From: Sphingomonas sp. Root241
GTDB lineage: Bacteria > Pseudomonadota > Alphaproteobacteria > Sphingomonadales > Sphingomonadaceae
DNA length: 64,000 nt
Assembly: GCF_001428865.1 (NCBI RefSeq)
Contig: NZ_LMIV01000001.1
Coordinates: 1,254,235-1,318,234 of the forward strand
Direction: 5' to 3'
Positions 48,265 through 59,025 of this stretch are shown here, in pieces (within the stretch, counting starts at the first letter, position 1; each line of letters opens with the position of its first letter). Under the pieces are notes generated by a model, which saw only the letters and a program-made list of their open reading frames with translations, was not told the DNA's origin and did no database searches. The translations under genes and the position numbers were made by a program.

Positions 48265-49596
48265 TCAGGCTGGAGGCTTGCCGTAATCCTCGAACCGTTC
48301 CTCGTCCCCGGCGAGCGGCGCGTGCGGCAACACGATCTCCGCATCGGGAGATTGCGGCGGATCGAGCTGCCCTTCCCAGCGCGCCACCACTGTCGCGGCG
48401 ACGGCATTGCCGATCACGTTGGTCGCGGTGCGGCCCATGTCGAGGAAATGGTCGACGGCGAGGATCAGCAATATGCCGGCCTCGGGGATCTGAAAGTGCG
48501 ACAGCGTGCCGGTGATCACCACCAGGCTTGCGCGCGGCACGCCGGCAATGCCCTTGCTGGTGATCATCAGCATCAGCAGCATCGTGATCATCGTCCCCCA
48601 GTCGAGGTGGATGCCGTAAGCCTGCGCGATGAAGATCGACGCGAACGTCATGTACATCATCGAGCCGTCGAGGTTGAACGAATAGCCGAGCGGCAGCACG
48701 AAGCTGGCGATCCGCGGCGGCACCCCGAACTTGTCGAGCGCTTCGAGCGTCCGCGGATAGGCGGCCTCGGACGAAGCGGTCGAGAAGCCGAGCAGGATCG
48801 GATCACGCAGGTAGCGCAGCAGCGTGCCGGTGCGCGGCCCGACGAACACGAAGCAGGCGCCGAGCAGCACCGCCCACAATGTGAACAGGCCAAGATAGAA
48901 GGTGCCCATGAAGTAAGCGAGGTCGCCGACCACGCCCAGCCCGCGTGTCGCCAGCGTCCGCGCCACCGCGCAGAACACCGCCACCGGCGCGAACAGCATG
49001 ACATAGCCGGTGACCGTCAGCATCACCGCGACCAAAGCCTCGAGGCCGCGGACCAGCGGAGCGCCTCTTTCGCCCACCGCCGCGAGCCCGACGCCGAAGA
49101 ATAGCGAGAAGATCACCAGCTGGAGGATGTCGTTGGTCGCCATCGCATCGATCGCCGAGGTCGGCACGATGTGGATGAAGAATTTGGCCGCGTCGAAGCC
49201 CGAGCGATCGACTCCGCTCGATGCCGCCGCGTCGGGCAGCGGCAAATTGAGGCCGACGCCCGGCTGGAGGAGGTTGACCAGCAAAAGGCCGAGGGTCAGC
49301 GAGACGAGGCTGGCGGTGACGAACCAGAAGAATGCCTTGATGCCCACCCGGCCGATCGCGCCGGTGCCGCCCATATGCGCGATGCCGACGACCAAGGTCG
49401 AGACCACCAAGGGCGCGATGATCATCTTAATCAGGTGGAGGAACATCTGGGTCGGTATGTCGAACCAGTAGCTGATCGCGGCGAGGCGCGCGGTTCCCGC
49501 CGCGGTGCCGTCGTCATAGGCGACATTCAGTCCCCAGCCGATCAGGCCACCCAGCAGCAGCCCGGCCAGAATGAACCACGTCAGTCGCTTACCCAC
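48265..49596 (-). CDS. Dicarboxylate/amino acid:cation symporter
   Basis: 443 residues from GTG 49596, with GGGGGA eight bases upstream; the longer frame to 49674 adds a non-membrane stretch. DAACS (SLC1) fold: eight membrane segments and re-entrant loops, including QMFLHLIKMIIAPLVVSTLV, STASSEAAYPRTLEALDKFG and DHFLDMGRTATNVIGNAVAA. It imports C4-dicarboxylates, glutamate or aspartate with protons or sodium; the substrate cannot be fixed from sequence. Confidence 0.92.
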   Translation of the reverse strand: MGKRLTWFILAGLLLGGLIGWGLNVAYDDGTAAGTARLAAISYWFDIPTQMFLHLIKMIIAPLVVSTLVVGIAHMGGTGAIGRVGIKAFFWFVTASLVSLTLGLLLVNLLQPGVGLNLPLPDAAASSGVDRSGFDAAKFFIHIVPTSAIDAMATNDILQLVIFSLFFGVGLAAVGERGAPLVRGLEALVAVMLTVTGYVMLFAPVAVFCAVARTLATRGLGVVGDLAYFMGTFYLGLFTLWAVLLGACFVFVGPRTGTLLRYLRDPILLGFSTASSEAAYPRTLEALDKFGVPPRIASFVLPLGYSFNLDGSMMYMTFASIFIAQAYGIHLDWGTMITMLLMLMITSKGIAGVPRASLVVITGTLSHFQIPEAGILLILAVDHFLDMGRTATNVIGNAVAATVVARWEGQLDPPQSPDAEIVLPHAPLAGDEERFEDYGKPPA

Positions 49597-49698
49597 AAGG
49601 ATCCCCCAGGAAATGTTCGCGGCAGGGAAGGGGATTGTCGCGGCCGGGTCAAGCACCCTATCGCGGCCGTCCACGCAATTCTTGCCGGAGTCGTCCCG

Positions 49699-50964
49699 AT
49701 GCTACACCCGCTTCGCCTCAGCCGCCGCACGCTGATCCGGGCGGCCGGCGCGGTACCGCTGCTGGCGCTACCGGGGGTGCTTCGCGCCGCCGATATCCAT
49801 GTGTCGGACCTGAAGGACATCACCACCGGCGCGCAGCCGATCGGCCCCGGGGAACGCAAGGCGCGCATTGCCCGCGCCCAGGCGCTGATGCAGGCGAACG
49901 GCATCGGCGCGGTGCTGATCGAGCCGGGATCGTCGCTGATCTATTTCACCGGCGTGCGCTGGAGCCGCAGCGAGCGGCTGACCTGCGTCGTCCTCCCGGT
50001 CGAAGGCGAGCCGTGCATCGTCACGCCGTTCTTCGAAGAGCCCTCGGTCCGCGAGAGCCTCGCCATACCGGCGGAGGTGCGCGTGTGGCAGGAGGATCAG
50101 GATCCGCTCAAGGTGGTCGCCGGCTTCCTGAAGGATCGCAAGCTCGCCACGAAGCCGGTCGGGATCGAGGAGACCAACCGTTATTTCATCGTCGATGGGC
50201 TTCAGCGCGCGCTGCCGGGCGCCAGGATCGTCTCGGCCAATCCGGTCGTCCGCGGCTGCCGCATGATCAAGACCGCGCCCGAGCTCGCACTGATGCAGCT
50301 CGCCACCGACGTGACGATCGCCGCCTATCGATGGACATATCCCCGGATCACCGCGGGGATGACTCCGCAGGACATCGCTGCATTGATGAGCGCCGCGACC
50401 CGCAAGCTCGGCGGCTCGAACGAGTGGAACCTGATCCTGCTGGGCGAGGCTGCCGCCTATCCGCACGGCAGCGGCAAGCCCCAGAAGGTGGTGCCTGGCG
50501 AAGTCGTGCTGATGGACTGCGGCTGCAGCGTCCAGGGCTATCAATCCGACGTGTCGCGCAGCTTTGTCTTCGGCATCGCGAACGCCGAGCAGCGCAAGGT
50601 CTGGGACGTGGTCGCCCGCGGCCAGCAGATCGCGCTCGAGGCCGCGAAGCTCGGCGCGCCCGCCGGCTCGGTCGATGACGCGGTGCGCGGCTATTACACT
50701 TCGCTCGGCTACGGCCCGGACTACAAGCTGCCTGGCCTCTCGCACCGCACCGGCCACGGCATCGGCATGGACGGGCACGAGCCGGTGAATCTCGTCCGCG
50801 GCGAGAAAACCCGGCTCGCGCCCGGCATGTGCTTCTCGAACGAGCCCGGCATCTACATCCCCGGCAACTTCGGCATCCGCCTCGAGGATTGCTTCCATAT
50901 GACCGAGACCGGCCCGAAATGGTTCAGCGTGCCGCCCAAGTCGATCGATCGCCCGTTCGAGTGA
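49699..50964 (+). CDS. Tat-exported M24 (Xaa-Pro) peptidase
   Basis: 421 residues from ATG 49699. The N-terminus HPLRLSRRTLIRAAGAVPLL has a twin-arginine signal. A creatinase-like N domain is followed by a pita-bread domain whose metal ligands are VLMDCGCSVQGYQSDVSRSF (two Asp), SHRTGHGIGMDGHEP (His), FSNEPGIYIPG (Glu) and FGIRLEDCFHM (Glu). It cleaves X-Pro peptides and needs metal loading in the cytoplasm, which fits folded Tat export. Its stop overlaps the lipid kinase start (GTGA). Confidence 0.93.
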   Translation: MLHPLRLSRRTLIRAAGAVPLLALPGVLRAADIHVSDLKDITTGAQPIGPGERKARIARAQALMQANGIGAVLIEPGSSLIYFTGVRWSRSERLTCVVLPVEGEPCIVTPFFEEPSVRESLAIPAEVRVWQEDQDPLKVVAGFLKDRKLATKPVGIEETNRYFIVDGLQRALPGARIVSANPVVRGCRMIKTAPELALMQLATDVTIAAYRWTYPRITAGMTPQDIAALMSAATRKLGGSNEWNLILLGEAAAYPHGSGKPQKVVPGEVVLMDCGCSVQGYQSDVSRSFVFGIANAEQRKVWDVVARGQQIALEAAKLGAPAGSVDDAVRGYYTSLGYGPDYKLPGLSHRTGHGIGMDGHEPVNLVRGEKTRLAPGMCFSNEPGIYIPGNFGIRLEDCFHMTETGPKWFSVPPKSIDRPFE

Positions 50965-51854
50965 GCGAACCCGTTCCCGTCCTCGTCAATCGCAGCGGAG
51001 GCACTGCCGCGGCACGAGGCGAGGCGCTGAAAGAGGAGATCGAGAAGGCGTTCGCCGACGCCGGCGTGAAAATCGACCTCCAGCTCCTGTCCGGCCACGG
51101 CATGGCGGATGCGGTGGCGAAGGTCGCCGGCCGCAATCTGGTGGTGATCGGCGGCGGCGACGGCACGCTCGGCAGTGCAGCCGGAGCATTGGCGAAGAGT
51201 GGTTCGACGCTCGGCATCCTCCCGCTCGGAACACGCAACCACCTCGTCCGCGAACTCGGTATCCCGCTCAGGTTGCCCGATGCGGCGAGGCTCATTGCGA
51301 GCGGCACGCAGCGCCGGATCGATATCGCCCGCGTCAACGGCCATGTCTTCGTCAACAATGCGTCGATCGGCTTCTATCCCGATCTCGTCCAGCAGCGCGA
51401 AGGCATGGCGCTTCCCAAGAAACTGGCGGCATTGCCCGCCGCGGCGGCCGCGCTGCGGCGGATGCGGCACCGCCGGCTGCGGCTCGAAATGCCGGGGAGG
51501 GAGGAGCACATCGTCACGCCGATGCTGTTCGTCGGCAACAATCGCTATGTGCTCGAGGCCGGCAGGCTCGGTCAGCGCGCCGCGCTCGATGACGGCGTGT
51601 TGTCGGTCTATGCCGTCGCGTCACGCCGCCGCATGGCGCTGATCGGCTTCGCACTCCGGGCACTGATCGGCCGCGCCGACCCGGCCCGCGATTTCGCCGC
51701 GATCGGCGACACGCCCGAACTGCGCGTCACCGGCCCGAAGCGATGCATCGATGTCGCACTCGACGGCGAAGTGAAGTCGCTCGCCGTTCCGCTCGCCTTC
51801 ACGCTCGATTCGAGAGCGCTCAGCGTCATCGCGCCGCTTGAGGAACGGGACTAG
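50961..51854 (+). CDS. Diacylglycerol/lipid kinase family protein
   Basis: 297 residues from GTG 50961, coupled to the M24 gene. DAGK catalytic-domain motifs are LVVIGGGDGTLGSAAGALAK and LGILPLGTRNHLVRELGI; the second is usually GTxNDFAR, so the R-N-H form is slightly divergent. The C-terminal half has YVLEAGRLGQRAALDDGVLS. It probably phosphorylates a lipid (diacylglycerol or sphingosine-like). Sphingolipid substrate is tempting in this lineage but unproven. Confidence 0.88.
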   Translation: MSEPVPVLVNRSGGTAAARGEALKEEIEKAFADAGVKIDLQLLSGHGMADAVAKVAGRNLVVIGGGDGTLGSAAGALAKSGSTLGILPLGTRNHLVRELGIPLRLPDAARLIASGTQRRIDIARVNGHVFVNNASIGFYPDLVQQREGMALPKKLAALPAAAAALRRMRHRRLRLEMPGREEHIVTPMLFVGNNRYVLEAGRLGQRAALDDGVLSVYAVASRRRMALIGFALRALIGRADPARDFAAIGDTPELRVTGPKRCIDVALDGEVKSLAVPLAFTLDSRALSVIAPLEERD

Positions 51855-51872
51855 TTCCCCTACGTCGCACCC

Positions 51873-54524
51873 ATGACGTCCACGAACGATATCCGCCGCA
51901 GCTTCCTCGACTATTTCGAAGCGCAGGGTCATGCCCGCGTACCCAGCGCGCCGCTGGTGCCGCACAACGACCCGACGCTGATGTTCGTCAACGCGGGCAT
52001 GGTGCCGTTCAAGAACGTGTTCACCGGGCTGGAGACGCGTCCCTATTCGATCGCGACCAGCTCGCAGAAATGCGTCCGCGCCGGCGGCAAGCACAACGAT
52101 CTCGACAATGTCGGCTACACCGCGCGCCACCACACCTTCTTCGAGATGCTCGGCAACTTCTCGTTCGGCGACTATTTCAAGGAGCAGGCGATCACGCACG
52201 CGTGGACGCTGCTGACGAAGGAATGGGGCATCCCGGCGGAGAAGCTGACCGCCACCGTCTATCACACCGACGATCAGGCATTCGACCTGTGGAAGAAGAT
52301 CGCCGGCCTCCCCGAGAGCCGTATCATCCGCATCGCGACCAAGGACAATTTCTGGGCGATGGGATCGGACGGACCGTGCGGGCCGTGTTCGGAGATCTTC
52401 TACGATCATGGCGACCATATCTATGGCGGTCCTCCGGGGTCGCCCGAGGAGGACGGCGGCCGTTTCGTCGAGATCTGGAACCTCGTCTTCATGCAGTATC
52501 TGCAAGAGAACGACGTCCAGATCGGCGAACTGCCCAGGCCGAGCATCGATACCGGCATGGGTCTCGAGCGCGTCGCCGCAGTGCTCCAGGGCGTCCATGA
52601 CAATTACGACACCGACACCTTCAAGGCGCTGATCGCCGAGAGTGGCGCACTCACCGGCGCTTCGACCACCGGCGACAACCAGGCGAGCCACCGCGTGATC
52701 GCCGATCACCTGCGCGCCTCGGGCTTCCTCGTTGCCGACGGCGTGCTGCCGGCGAATGAGGGCCGCGGCTATGTGCTCCGCCGCATCATGCGCCGCGCGA
52801 TGCGGCATGCGCATCTGCTGGGTGCGAAGGACCCGCTGATGTATCGCATGGTGCCGAGCCTCGTCGCCGAAATGGGTGCCGCTTATCCCGAGCTCGTCCG
52901 CGCGCAGCCGCTGATCGAGGCGACGCTCCTGCAGGAGGAGACCCGCTTCCGCCAGACGCTCGCCAACGGCCTGCGCTTGCTCGACGAGGCGACCAAGGGG
53001 CTTGCCGAGGGCGATACGCTTCCCGGCGAAACCGCGTTCAAGCTCTACGACACCTTCGGCTTCCCGTACGACCTGACCGAAGACGCGTTGCGTGCCGACG
53101 GCATTTCGGTCGATCGCACCGGCTTCGACACCGCCATGGCCGAGCAGAAGCGCGCCGCGCGCGCCGCGTGGAAGGGCTCGGGCGACAAGGCCAGCGACGA
53201 GGTCTGGTACGACATCGCCGACGAACTCGGCGGCACCGAATTCACCGGGTACAGCAGCACCGAAGGCGAAGGCGAGGTCGTCGCGATCGTCAAGGATGGC
53301 GTCCGCGTCGACAAGGCGGGCGCGGGCGACAGCGTCACCGTCCTGACCAACCAGACGCCTTTTTACGGTGAATCGGGCGGCCAGATGGGCGATGCCGGCA
53401 CGATCACCAACGACAAGATGCGCGCGGTAGTGGACGACACCTCCAAGCCGCTCGGCCGCCTGCACGCGCATCACACGAAGATAGAGAGCGGCGAGCTTTC
53501 GGTCGGCGATACCGTCAAGCTGTCGGTCGACGCCGTGCGCCGCGACCAGATCCGCGCCAACCACTCGGCAACCCACCTGCTGCATGCGGCACTGCGCAAG
53601 CGATTGGGCGGGCACGTCACCCAGAAGGGCAGCCTGGTCGCGCCCGATCGGCTGCGCTTCGACTTCTCGCATCCGAGCGCACTCACGCCGCAGGAGATCG
53701 CCGAGATCGAGGCCGACGTGAACGCGCAGATCCGCCATAACGAGAGCGTCGGCACCCGGCTGATGACGCCGGAAGACGCTATCGAGGCGGGCGCGATGGC
53801 GCTGTTCGGCGAGAAATATGGCGACGAGGTCCGCGTGCTCTCGATGGGCCGCGGCGATGATCAGCATTATTCGGTCGAATTGTGCGGCGGCACCCATGTC
53901 AATGCGACAGGCGACATCGCGATCTTCAAGATCGTCTCGGAGAGCGCGGTCTCCTCGGGCATCCGCCGCATCGAGGCGCTGACCGGCGAAGCCGCACGGC
54001 AATGGCTCAACGTCCGCGACGAACGGCTGAAGGAAGCGGCCGCGGCGCTCAAGTCCTCGCCCGACGAAGTGCCGGCGCGCGTCGCCGCCTTGGTCGAGGA
54101 ACGTCGCCGGCTCGAGCGCGAGCTGGCCGATGCGAAAAAGGCGTTGGCGCTGGGCGGCGGCGGGGCCGCCGCTCCGGCAGGTCCCGAGCAGGTGGGCGGA
54201 ATCAATTTCGTCGGTCAGGTGCTCGACGGACTAGATCCCAAGGCACTTCGCGGCGCGGTGGACGAAGCCAAGGCGCGGATCGGCGGCGGCGTCGTCGCGC
54301 TGGTGGCGGTGAATGACGGTCGCGCCTCGGTCGCGGTCGGCGTCAGTGACGGGCTCGGGCTGAGCGCGGTGGATCTCGTCAAGACCGCAGTCGCGGTGCT
54401 GGGCGGGCAGGGTGGCGGCGGCCGTCCCGACATGGCCCAGGGCGGCGGTCCTGACGGCGCAAAAGGCGCCGAGGCGATCGAAGCGGTCAAGGGCGCCCTC
54501 GCCGGAGCTCGCGAGGCCGCCTGA
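51873..54524 (+). CDS. alaS: Alanyl-tRNA synthetase
   Basis: 883 residues, full length. The class-II core starts [20 protein letters not shown] with [20 protein letters not shown]. The editing domain has the zinc motif [17 protein letters not shown] and [15 protein letters not shown]. The C-terminal domain includes GAREAA at the end. It charges tRNA-Ala and edits Ser/Gly mischarging. It starts 18 nt after the lipid kinase gene. Confidence 0.98.
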   Translation: MTSTNDIRRSFLDYFEAQGHARVPSAPLVPHNDPTLMFVNAGMVPFKNVFTGLETRPYSIATSSQKCVRAGGKHNDLDNVGYTARHHTFFEMLGNFSFGDYFKEQAITHAWTLLTKEWGIPAEKLTATVYHTDDQAFDLWKKIAGLPESRIIRIATKDNFWAMGSDGPCGPCSEIFYDHGDHIYGGPPGSPEEDGGRFVEIWNLVFMQYLQENDVQIGELPRPSIDTGMGLERVAAVLQGVHDNYDTDTFKALIAESGALTGASTTGDNQASHRVIADHLRASGFLVADGVLPANEGRGYVLRRIMRRAMRHAHLLGAKDPLMYRMVPSLVAEMGAAYPELVRAQPLIEATLLQEETRFRQTLANGLRLLDEATKGLAEGDTLPGETAFKLYDTFGFPYDLTEDALRADGISVDRTGFDTAMAEQKRAARAAWKGSGDKASDEVWYDIADELGGTEFTGYSSTEGEGEVVAIVKDGVRVDKAGAGDSVTVLTNQTPFYGESGGQMGDAGTITNDKMRAVVDDTSKPLGRLHAHHTKIESGELSVGDTVKLSVDAVRRDQIRANHSATHLLHAALRKRLGGHVTQKGSLVAPDRLRFDFSHPSALTPQEIAEIEADVNAQIRHNESVGTRLMTPEDAIEAGAMALFGEKYGDEVRVLSMGRGDDQHYSVELCGGTHVNATGDIAIFKIVSESAVSSGIRRIEALTGEAARQWLNVRDERLKEAAAALKSSPDEVPARVAALVEERRRLERELADAKKALALGGGGAAAPAGPEQVGGINFVGQVLDGLDPKALRGAVDEAKARIGGGVVALVAVNDGRASVAVGVSDGLGLSAVDLVKTAVAVLGGQGGGGRPDMAQGGGPDGAKGAEAIEAVKGALAGAREAA

Positions 54525-54551
54525 CGCTGTCGTGGCAGCGCCGTTTCTCGT

Positions 54552-55067
54552 TTACAGCCCGAGCTTGTAGCCGTCCTCGGGCTTCACCCACAGCACGCGC
54601 TGGGTCATTTCGGGATGCGCTACGCCGTCGAGCGTCACCTCGGCCTTGAACGCCGCGCCGTCCGGCGCCTCGCGTGCGCAGCCCATCTTGTCGAGCATGG
54701 GCGTGATCGAGCCGACGACCTGCGTACGGATCGCGCTCGCCATGGCCTCGTCGAGCGGCTTGCCGTCCATCTGGAACTTCGCGGCGTCGAAATCGGCCTT
54801 GCGGATCGGCCCGCACAGCGCGCCGTCCTTCACCATGCCCGGCGCCTTCACTTCCATGGTGATCAGCGGCTGCGGTGCCACGACCAAGGTCGTGGTCGAT
54901 TCGAAGCTGCCGTCGGGATTCACCTTGTAGCTGCTCAGCGCCATGCACGTCTTCTTCTCGACATTGGGATTGGCGCACTGGAGCTTGCCGGCCTTGGCCG
55001 AGGCCAGCGGATCGGCGGCGGCTTGCGGCGCCGCGCTCGCCAGCAGGAGGAAGAACGCTTCGATCAT
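54552..55067 (-). CDS. Exported four-cysteine protein, paralogue A
   Basis: 171 residues from ATG 55067, with a signal peptide (MIEAFFLLLASAAPQAAA). Not a family I can name. It aligns by eye with the next gene upstream: AGKLQCANPNVEKKTCMALS, KVNPDGSFES, GALCGPIRKADF, KMGCAR, LDGVAHPEMTQRVLWVKPED and a C-terminal GY. The four cysteines sit at the same places in both, so two disulfides are likely. Function unknown; probably periplasmic. Confidence 0.8.
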   Translation of the reverse strand: MIEAFFLLLASAAPQAAADPLASAKAGKLQCANPNVEKKTCMALSSYKVNPDGSFESTTTLVVAPQPLITMEVKAPGMVKDGALCGPIRKADFDAAKFQMDGKPLDEAMASAIRTQVVGSITPMLDKMGCAREAPDGAAFKAEVTLDGVAHPEMTQRVLWVKPEDGYKLGL

Positions 55068-55092
55068 CGGTCGGACTCCATCATGGAAAGGC

Positions 55093-55617
55093 TCAGCGCC
55101 CCACTGCATAGCCCTCGCTGCGGGCAACCCAGGCAACGGGTTGGGCGAGTTCGGGATGCGCGACGCCGTCGAGCGTCACGATCATGCGCGTCACGCCGTC
55201 TTCGGTGCGGTCCTGGGTGCAGCGCTTCTTGCCCTGCAGCGGTTGTACCGAGTTGAGCACCTGCAGCCGCATCGCCTGATCCGCATTGGGCGCCATCCGC
55301 TTGCCGTTGCTCAGCAGCGTGCCGTTCTGGAAATCGCTGGCACGGATCATCACGCAGACGCCGCCTTCCTCGATCCGGCCAAAGGTCTTGTAGCGCAGCA
55401 GGATGCCCGGGTCGCCCGAGACGAGGCCGGCCACCGTCGCATCGAAGCTGCCGTCGTCGGCCACCTGATAGCGGATGATCGTGCGGCAGGTGAGCCTGGC
55501 CGGATTGGGCGCGACGCAACGAAGTTTGCCTTCCCGCGCCGGCGCCAGCGGGTCGGCAGGCGTGGCGGGTGCGGATTGTCCCGCGAGCAGGCCGGCAAGC
55601 AACAGGGCAGCGATCAT
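55093..55617 (-). CDS. Exported four-cysteine protein, paralogue B
   Basis: 174 residues from ATG 55617 (TTG 55623 possible), with a signal peptide (MIAALLLAGLLAGQSAPATP). Same pattern as paralogue A: EGKLRCVAPNPARLTCRTII, QVADDGSFDA, GVCVMIRASDF, KKRCTQ, LDGVAHPELAQPVAWVARSE, then GYAVG. The two genes are 25 bp apart on the same strand, so a tandem duplication and co-expression are inferred. No function assigned. Confidence 0.8.
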   Translation of the reverse strand: MIAALLLAGLLAGQSAPATPADPLAPAREGKLRCVAPNPARLTCRTIIRYQVADDGSFDATVAGLVSGDPGILLRYKTFGRIEEGGVCVMIRASDFQNGTLLSNGKRMAPNADQAMRLQVLNSVQPLQGKKRCTQDRTEDGVTRMIVTLDGVAHPELAQPVAWVARSEGYAVGR

Positions 55618-55680
55618 GGGCAATGCTCCTAAACTATGGGCGTTGGATGCGCGCTCGCGCGTCGCCTCGCAAGCCCTGTG

Positions 55681-57453
55681 CTACCCGGCCGCATCGCTCT
55701 GCCGTACGCGTCGCAGCCGGGGTTCGCGATCGAGGTCCGACGCCGCCTTGATCGACTTGCGCATCTCGTCGCGCTTCTCGTGGATAGACGCGATCACCGG
55801 CCCGACCGCCATGCCGAGATCGACGAGCACCGCTTCGGAGAGCTGGAGCGAGCTTTCGAGCGTTTCGGGCACGGCATCGGTCGCGCCGGCCTTGTAGAGC
55901 TCGGCGGCATGATCGGCGTCGCGGGCACGCGCGATGATCGGCAGGTCGGGCACCCAGCTCCGCACGCGCTTGGTGAGGCGGACGGTGAGCACGGGGTCGT
56001 CCATCGTCAGTACCAGCGCCTTGGCGTAACCGAGCTTGAGCTGGTCGACCAATTCGCTGCGCGTCACGTCGCCGAACAGCACCGTATACCCGTCCTTCCG
56101 CGCCGCATTGACGTTATCGATATCGGCATCGACGCCGAGATAGGGCAGGTTATGCCGCCGCAGCATGTCGGCGACGGTCCGCCCGACACGGCCGAAGCCG
56201 ATTACCACCGCACCGGGGCTCGTCTCGTCCACCGCGATCGGCGCGGCATCGTTCTCCTGCTGCTCGATGAGGCGGGAGAAGAGCTGGCCGGCCTTGGCGA
56301 GGAGCGGCGTGGCGGTGAGGCCGATGGCAGTGACGGTGGTCCAGAAAGCCGCAGTCGTCCCCGAGATCAGGCCCGCCGCGCCGGCCACGCCGAGCACGAT
56401 CAGCGTGGTTTCGGAGGGGCTCGCCATCAGTACGCCGGTTTCGGTCGCGGTGCCGGTGCGCGCGCCGGACAGCTTGAGCAGCCCGGTGGTGACGGCGACC
56501 TTGACCACCATCACCATCACCGTCGCGCCCAGCAGCGACGCCCAGTTGGCGAGCACGAAGCCGAGATCGAGCCGCATGCCCACGGTGATCAGGAACACGC
56601 CGAGTGCGAGGCCCTTGAACGGCGCGGTGATCGCTTCGACCTCGCCATGATATTCGGTTTCGGCGATCAAGAGGCCTGCGATCAGCGCGCCGACGATCGG
56701 CGACAAGCCGGCGGCAGTGGTGGCGAGGCTCGCGGCGATCACGACCAGCAGGCTGGCGGCGAGGAAGAGCTCGGGACTCTTGGTGCGCGCGGCCTGCGCG
56801 AACATGCGTGGCAGCAACAGCCGCCCGCCGACGAACAGGATGGCGACCGTCAGCACGCCCATGCCGAGCGTGGCCAGCAGTCCTGCCGCGCCGGCGACGC
56901 CGGGTGCGGGCGAGAGCGCGCCGAGCATGAAGATGATCGGAACGAGCGCCAGATCCTCGAACAGCAGCATGGCAAATGCCGCTCGGCCCACTGCGCTCGT
57001 GGTTCCGGCAATGGGAACCACCAAGGCGGTCGAGGACAATGCCAGTGCCAGCCCGAGCCCGATGGCGCCGCCGGTGCTGAGGCCAGTGAGATAGAGTGCC
57101 GCGGCGAGGATCAACCCGGCGCAGGCGAGCTCGGCTGCGCCAACGCCGAACACCAGCGTGCGCATCGCCCATAATCGCTTGAACGAGAGCTCGAGCCCGA
57201 TCGAGAACAGGAGAAGGATGATCCCGAACTCGGCGAAGGGCTCGATCGAATGGGCGTCGGAGATGGTGAAATAATAGAGCCAGGAGTTCTGACTGACCAA
57301 CGAGCCGAGCCCGAAAGGGCCGACCAGCGCACCGACGAGAATGAACCCGATCACCGGGCTGATACGAAAGCGCGCGAAGGCGGGGATCACCAGTCCGGCC
57401 GCACCGAGGATGACTAGTGTATCGCTGAATCCGGTGTTGGTCAGATTGAGCAT
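55681..57453 (-). CDS. CPA2 monovalent cation:proton antiporter with TrkA-N domain (KefB/YbaL-like)
   Basis: 590 residues. About 12 membrane segments in the first 390 residues include the CPA2 core LLLFSIGLELSFKRLWAMR and GLALALSSTALVVPIAGTTS. A C-terminal RCK/TrkA-N NAD-binding domain starts GAVVIGFGRVGRTVADMLRR and includes YTVLFGDVTRSELVDQLKLG. It exchanges K+ or Na+ for H+ and is gated by nucleotides or redox. No KefF/KefG-type accessory gene is adjacent. Confidence 0.93.
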   Translation of the reverse strand: MLNLTNTGFSDTLVILGAAGLVIPAFARFRISPVIGFILVGALVGPFGLGSLVSQNSWLYYFTISDAHSIEPFAEFGIILLLFSIGLELSFKRLWAMRTLVFGVGAAELACAGLILAAALYLTGLSTGGAIGLGLALALSSTALVVPIAGTTSAVGRAAFAMLLFEDLALVPIIFMLGALSPAPGVAGAAGLLATLGMGVLTVAILFVGGRLLLPRMFAQAARTKSPELFLAASLLVVIAASLATTAAGLSPIVGALIAGLLIAETEYHGEVEAITAPFKGLALGVFLITVGMRLDLGFVLANWASLLGATVMVMVVKVAVTTGLLKLSGARTGTATETGVLMASPSETTLIVLGVAGAAGLISGTTAAFWTTVTAIGLTATPLLAKAGQLFSRLIEQQENDAAPIAVDETSPGAVVIGFGRVGRTVADMLRRHNLPYLGVDADIDNVNAARKDGYTVLFGDVTRSELVDQLKLGYAKALVLTMDDPVLTVRLTKRVRSWVPDLPIIARARDADHAAELYKAGATDAVPETLESSLQLSEAVLVDLGMAVGPVIASIHEKRDEMRKSIKAASDLDREPRLRRVRQSDAAG

Positions 57454-57671
57454 CAGCTGATCGGCGCGCTAAATTGACTCACTTGTCCAAAACGCGATTC
57501 ATCTCGCAATTTTGTTTCGTGAAATCGGAGGTCGAAGGGCAGGTGGGAAGTGGAGCGAGCCATGCCGAATATGCCAGCATGTCTATTCCTACATTGCAAC
57601 CCGCGGTGACCGGAGATTAGCTGCAAGACGCACCCGGCCGTCACCGGCGACATCCGCCGCCGCTCGTCGCG

Positions 57672-57707
57672 AGCAAAAAAAAAGGGGCGACCGCGGCCGC
57701 CCCTTTT
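57672..57707 (-). terminator. Terminator after icd
   Basis: On the minus strand GGGGCG and CGCCCC (57684-57689 and 57698-57703) pair, extended by flanking A/T pairs, and are followed by a run of nine T (57675-57683). It lies about 20 bases after the icd stop. Confidence 0.88.
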
Positions 57708-57727
57708 CATTCTGCGTGGCGCGCAGC

Positions 57728-58948
57728 TTATTGCCAGCTGCCCATTTCGTTCTCGAGGTTGACGCGAACCGTCTCGAAGAACTGCTCGGTGGTCATCCAG
57801 GCCTGATCGGGTCCGATCAGCAATGCGAGGTCCTTGGTCATCGCGCCGCTCTCGACGGTCTTGATGCAGACCTTCTCGAGCGTCTCGGCGAAGCGCGTCA
57901 CGTCCGGCGTGTCGTCGAACTTGCCGCGATACTTCAGGCCGCCGGTCCAGGCGAAGATCGAGGCGATCGGATTGGTCGAGGTCGCCTTGCCCTGCTGGTG
58001 CTGGCGATAGTGGCGCGTGACGGTGCCGTGCGCCGCCTCGGCCTCGATCGTCTTGCCGTCGGGCGACATCAGCACCGAAGTCATCAGGCCTAGCGAGCCG
58101 AAGCCCTGCGCGACCTGGTCCGACTGGACGTCGCCGTCATAGTTCTTGCACGCCCAGACGAATTCGCCGTGCCACTTGAGCGCGCTGGCGACCATGTCGT
58201 CGATCAGGCGATGTTCGTAGACGATGCCGGCCGCCTGGAACTTGTCCTTGAACTCGGCTTCGAACACGGCCTGGAAGATGTCCTTGAAGCGCCCGTCATA
58301 GGCCTTGAGGATCGTGTTCTTGGTCGAGAGATAGAGCGGCCAGCCGCGGCCGAGGCTGTAGTTCATGCTGGCGCGGGCGAAGTCGGTGATCGATTCGTCG
58401 AGATTGTACATGCCCATCGCGACGCCCGCGTCGGGGAAGTTGAACACTTCCTTCTCGATCGTCTCGCCGTTCTCGCCTTCCCATTTCATGGTGAGCTTGC
58501 CCTTGCCGGGCACCTTGAAGTCGGTCGCCTTGTACTGGTCGCCGAAGGCATGGCGGCCGACGACGATCGGGCGGGTCCAGCCGGGGATCAGGCGGGGGAC
58601 GTTCGAGATCACGATCGGCTCGCGGAAGATCACGCCGCCCAGGATGTTGCGGATCGTGCCGTTGGGCGACTTCCACATCTCCTTGAGGCCGAATTCCTCG
58701 ACGCGCTGCTCGTCCGGGGTGATCGTCGCGCACTTCACGCCGACGCCGTACTGCCGAATCGCATTCGCCGAATCGATCGTGATCTGATCGTTGGTCTCGT
58801 CGCGCTTCTCGACGCCGAGGTCGTAATATTTCAGGTCGATGTCGAGATAGGGGAGGATCAGGCGCTCGCGAATCCACTGCCAGATGATCCGCGTCATCTC
58901 GTCGCCGTCGATCTCCACGACCGGCGTTGCAACCTTGATCTTCGCCAT
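57728..58948 (-). CDS. icd: NADP-dependent isocitrate dehydrogenase (eukaryotic-like type)
   Basis: 406 residues, the size of the homodimeric class shared by alphaproteobacteria and eukaryotes. The N terminus is [20 protein letters not shown], the substrate loop contains [18 protein letters not shown], and metal/NADP regions are [20 protein letters not shown] and [20 protein letters not shown]. It makes 2-oxoglutarate and NADPH in the TCA cycle. Monocistronic, with a strong terminator. Confidence 0.97.
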   Translation of the reverse strand: MAKIKVATPVVEIDGDEMTRIIWQWIRERLILPYLDIDLKYYDLGVEKRDETNDQITIDSANAIRQYGVGVKCATITPDEQRVEEFGLKEMWKSPNGTIRNILGGVIFREPIVISNVPRLIPGWTRPIVVGRHAFGDQYKATDFKVPGKGKLTMKWEGENGETIEKEVFNFPDAGVAMGMYNLDESITDFARASMNYSLGRGWPLYLSTKNTILKAYDGRFKDIFQAVFEAEFKDKFQAAGIVYEHRLIDDMVASALKWHGEFVWACKNYDGDVQSDQVAQGFGSLGLMTSVLMSPDGKTIEAEAAHGTVTRHYRQHQQGKATSTNPIASIFAWTGGLKYRGKFDDTPDVTRFAETLEKVCIKTVESGAMTKDLALLIGPDQAWMTTEQFFETVRVNLENEMGSWQ

Positions 58949-59025
58949 GTGCTCGCTTTCCTGTTTAGGGTTTGGGCGAGCGTCTAGGGCGATGGGGGAG
59001 GGGGATCAAGCGGCCTTGGCGGCGC

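Noticed and set aside
47882..48286. 134-codon plus-strand frame after the GST gene
   Set aside because: Consists largely of the inverted repeat and extends into the symporter gene; no protein-like composition.
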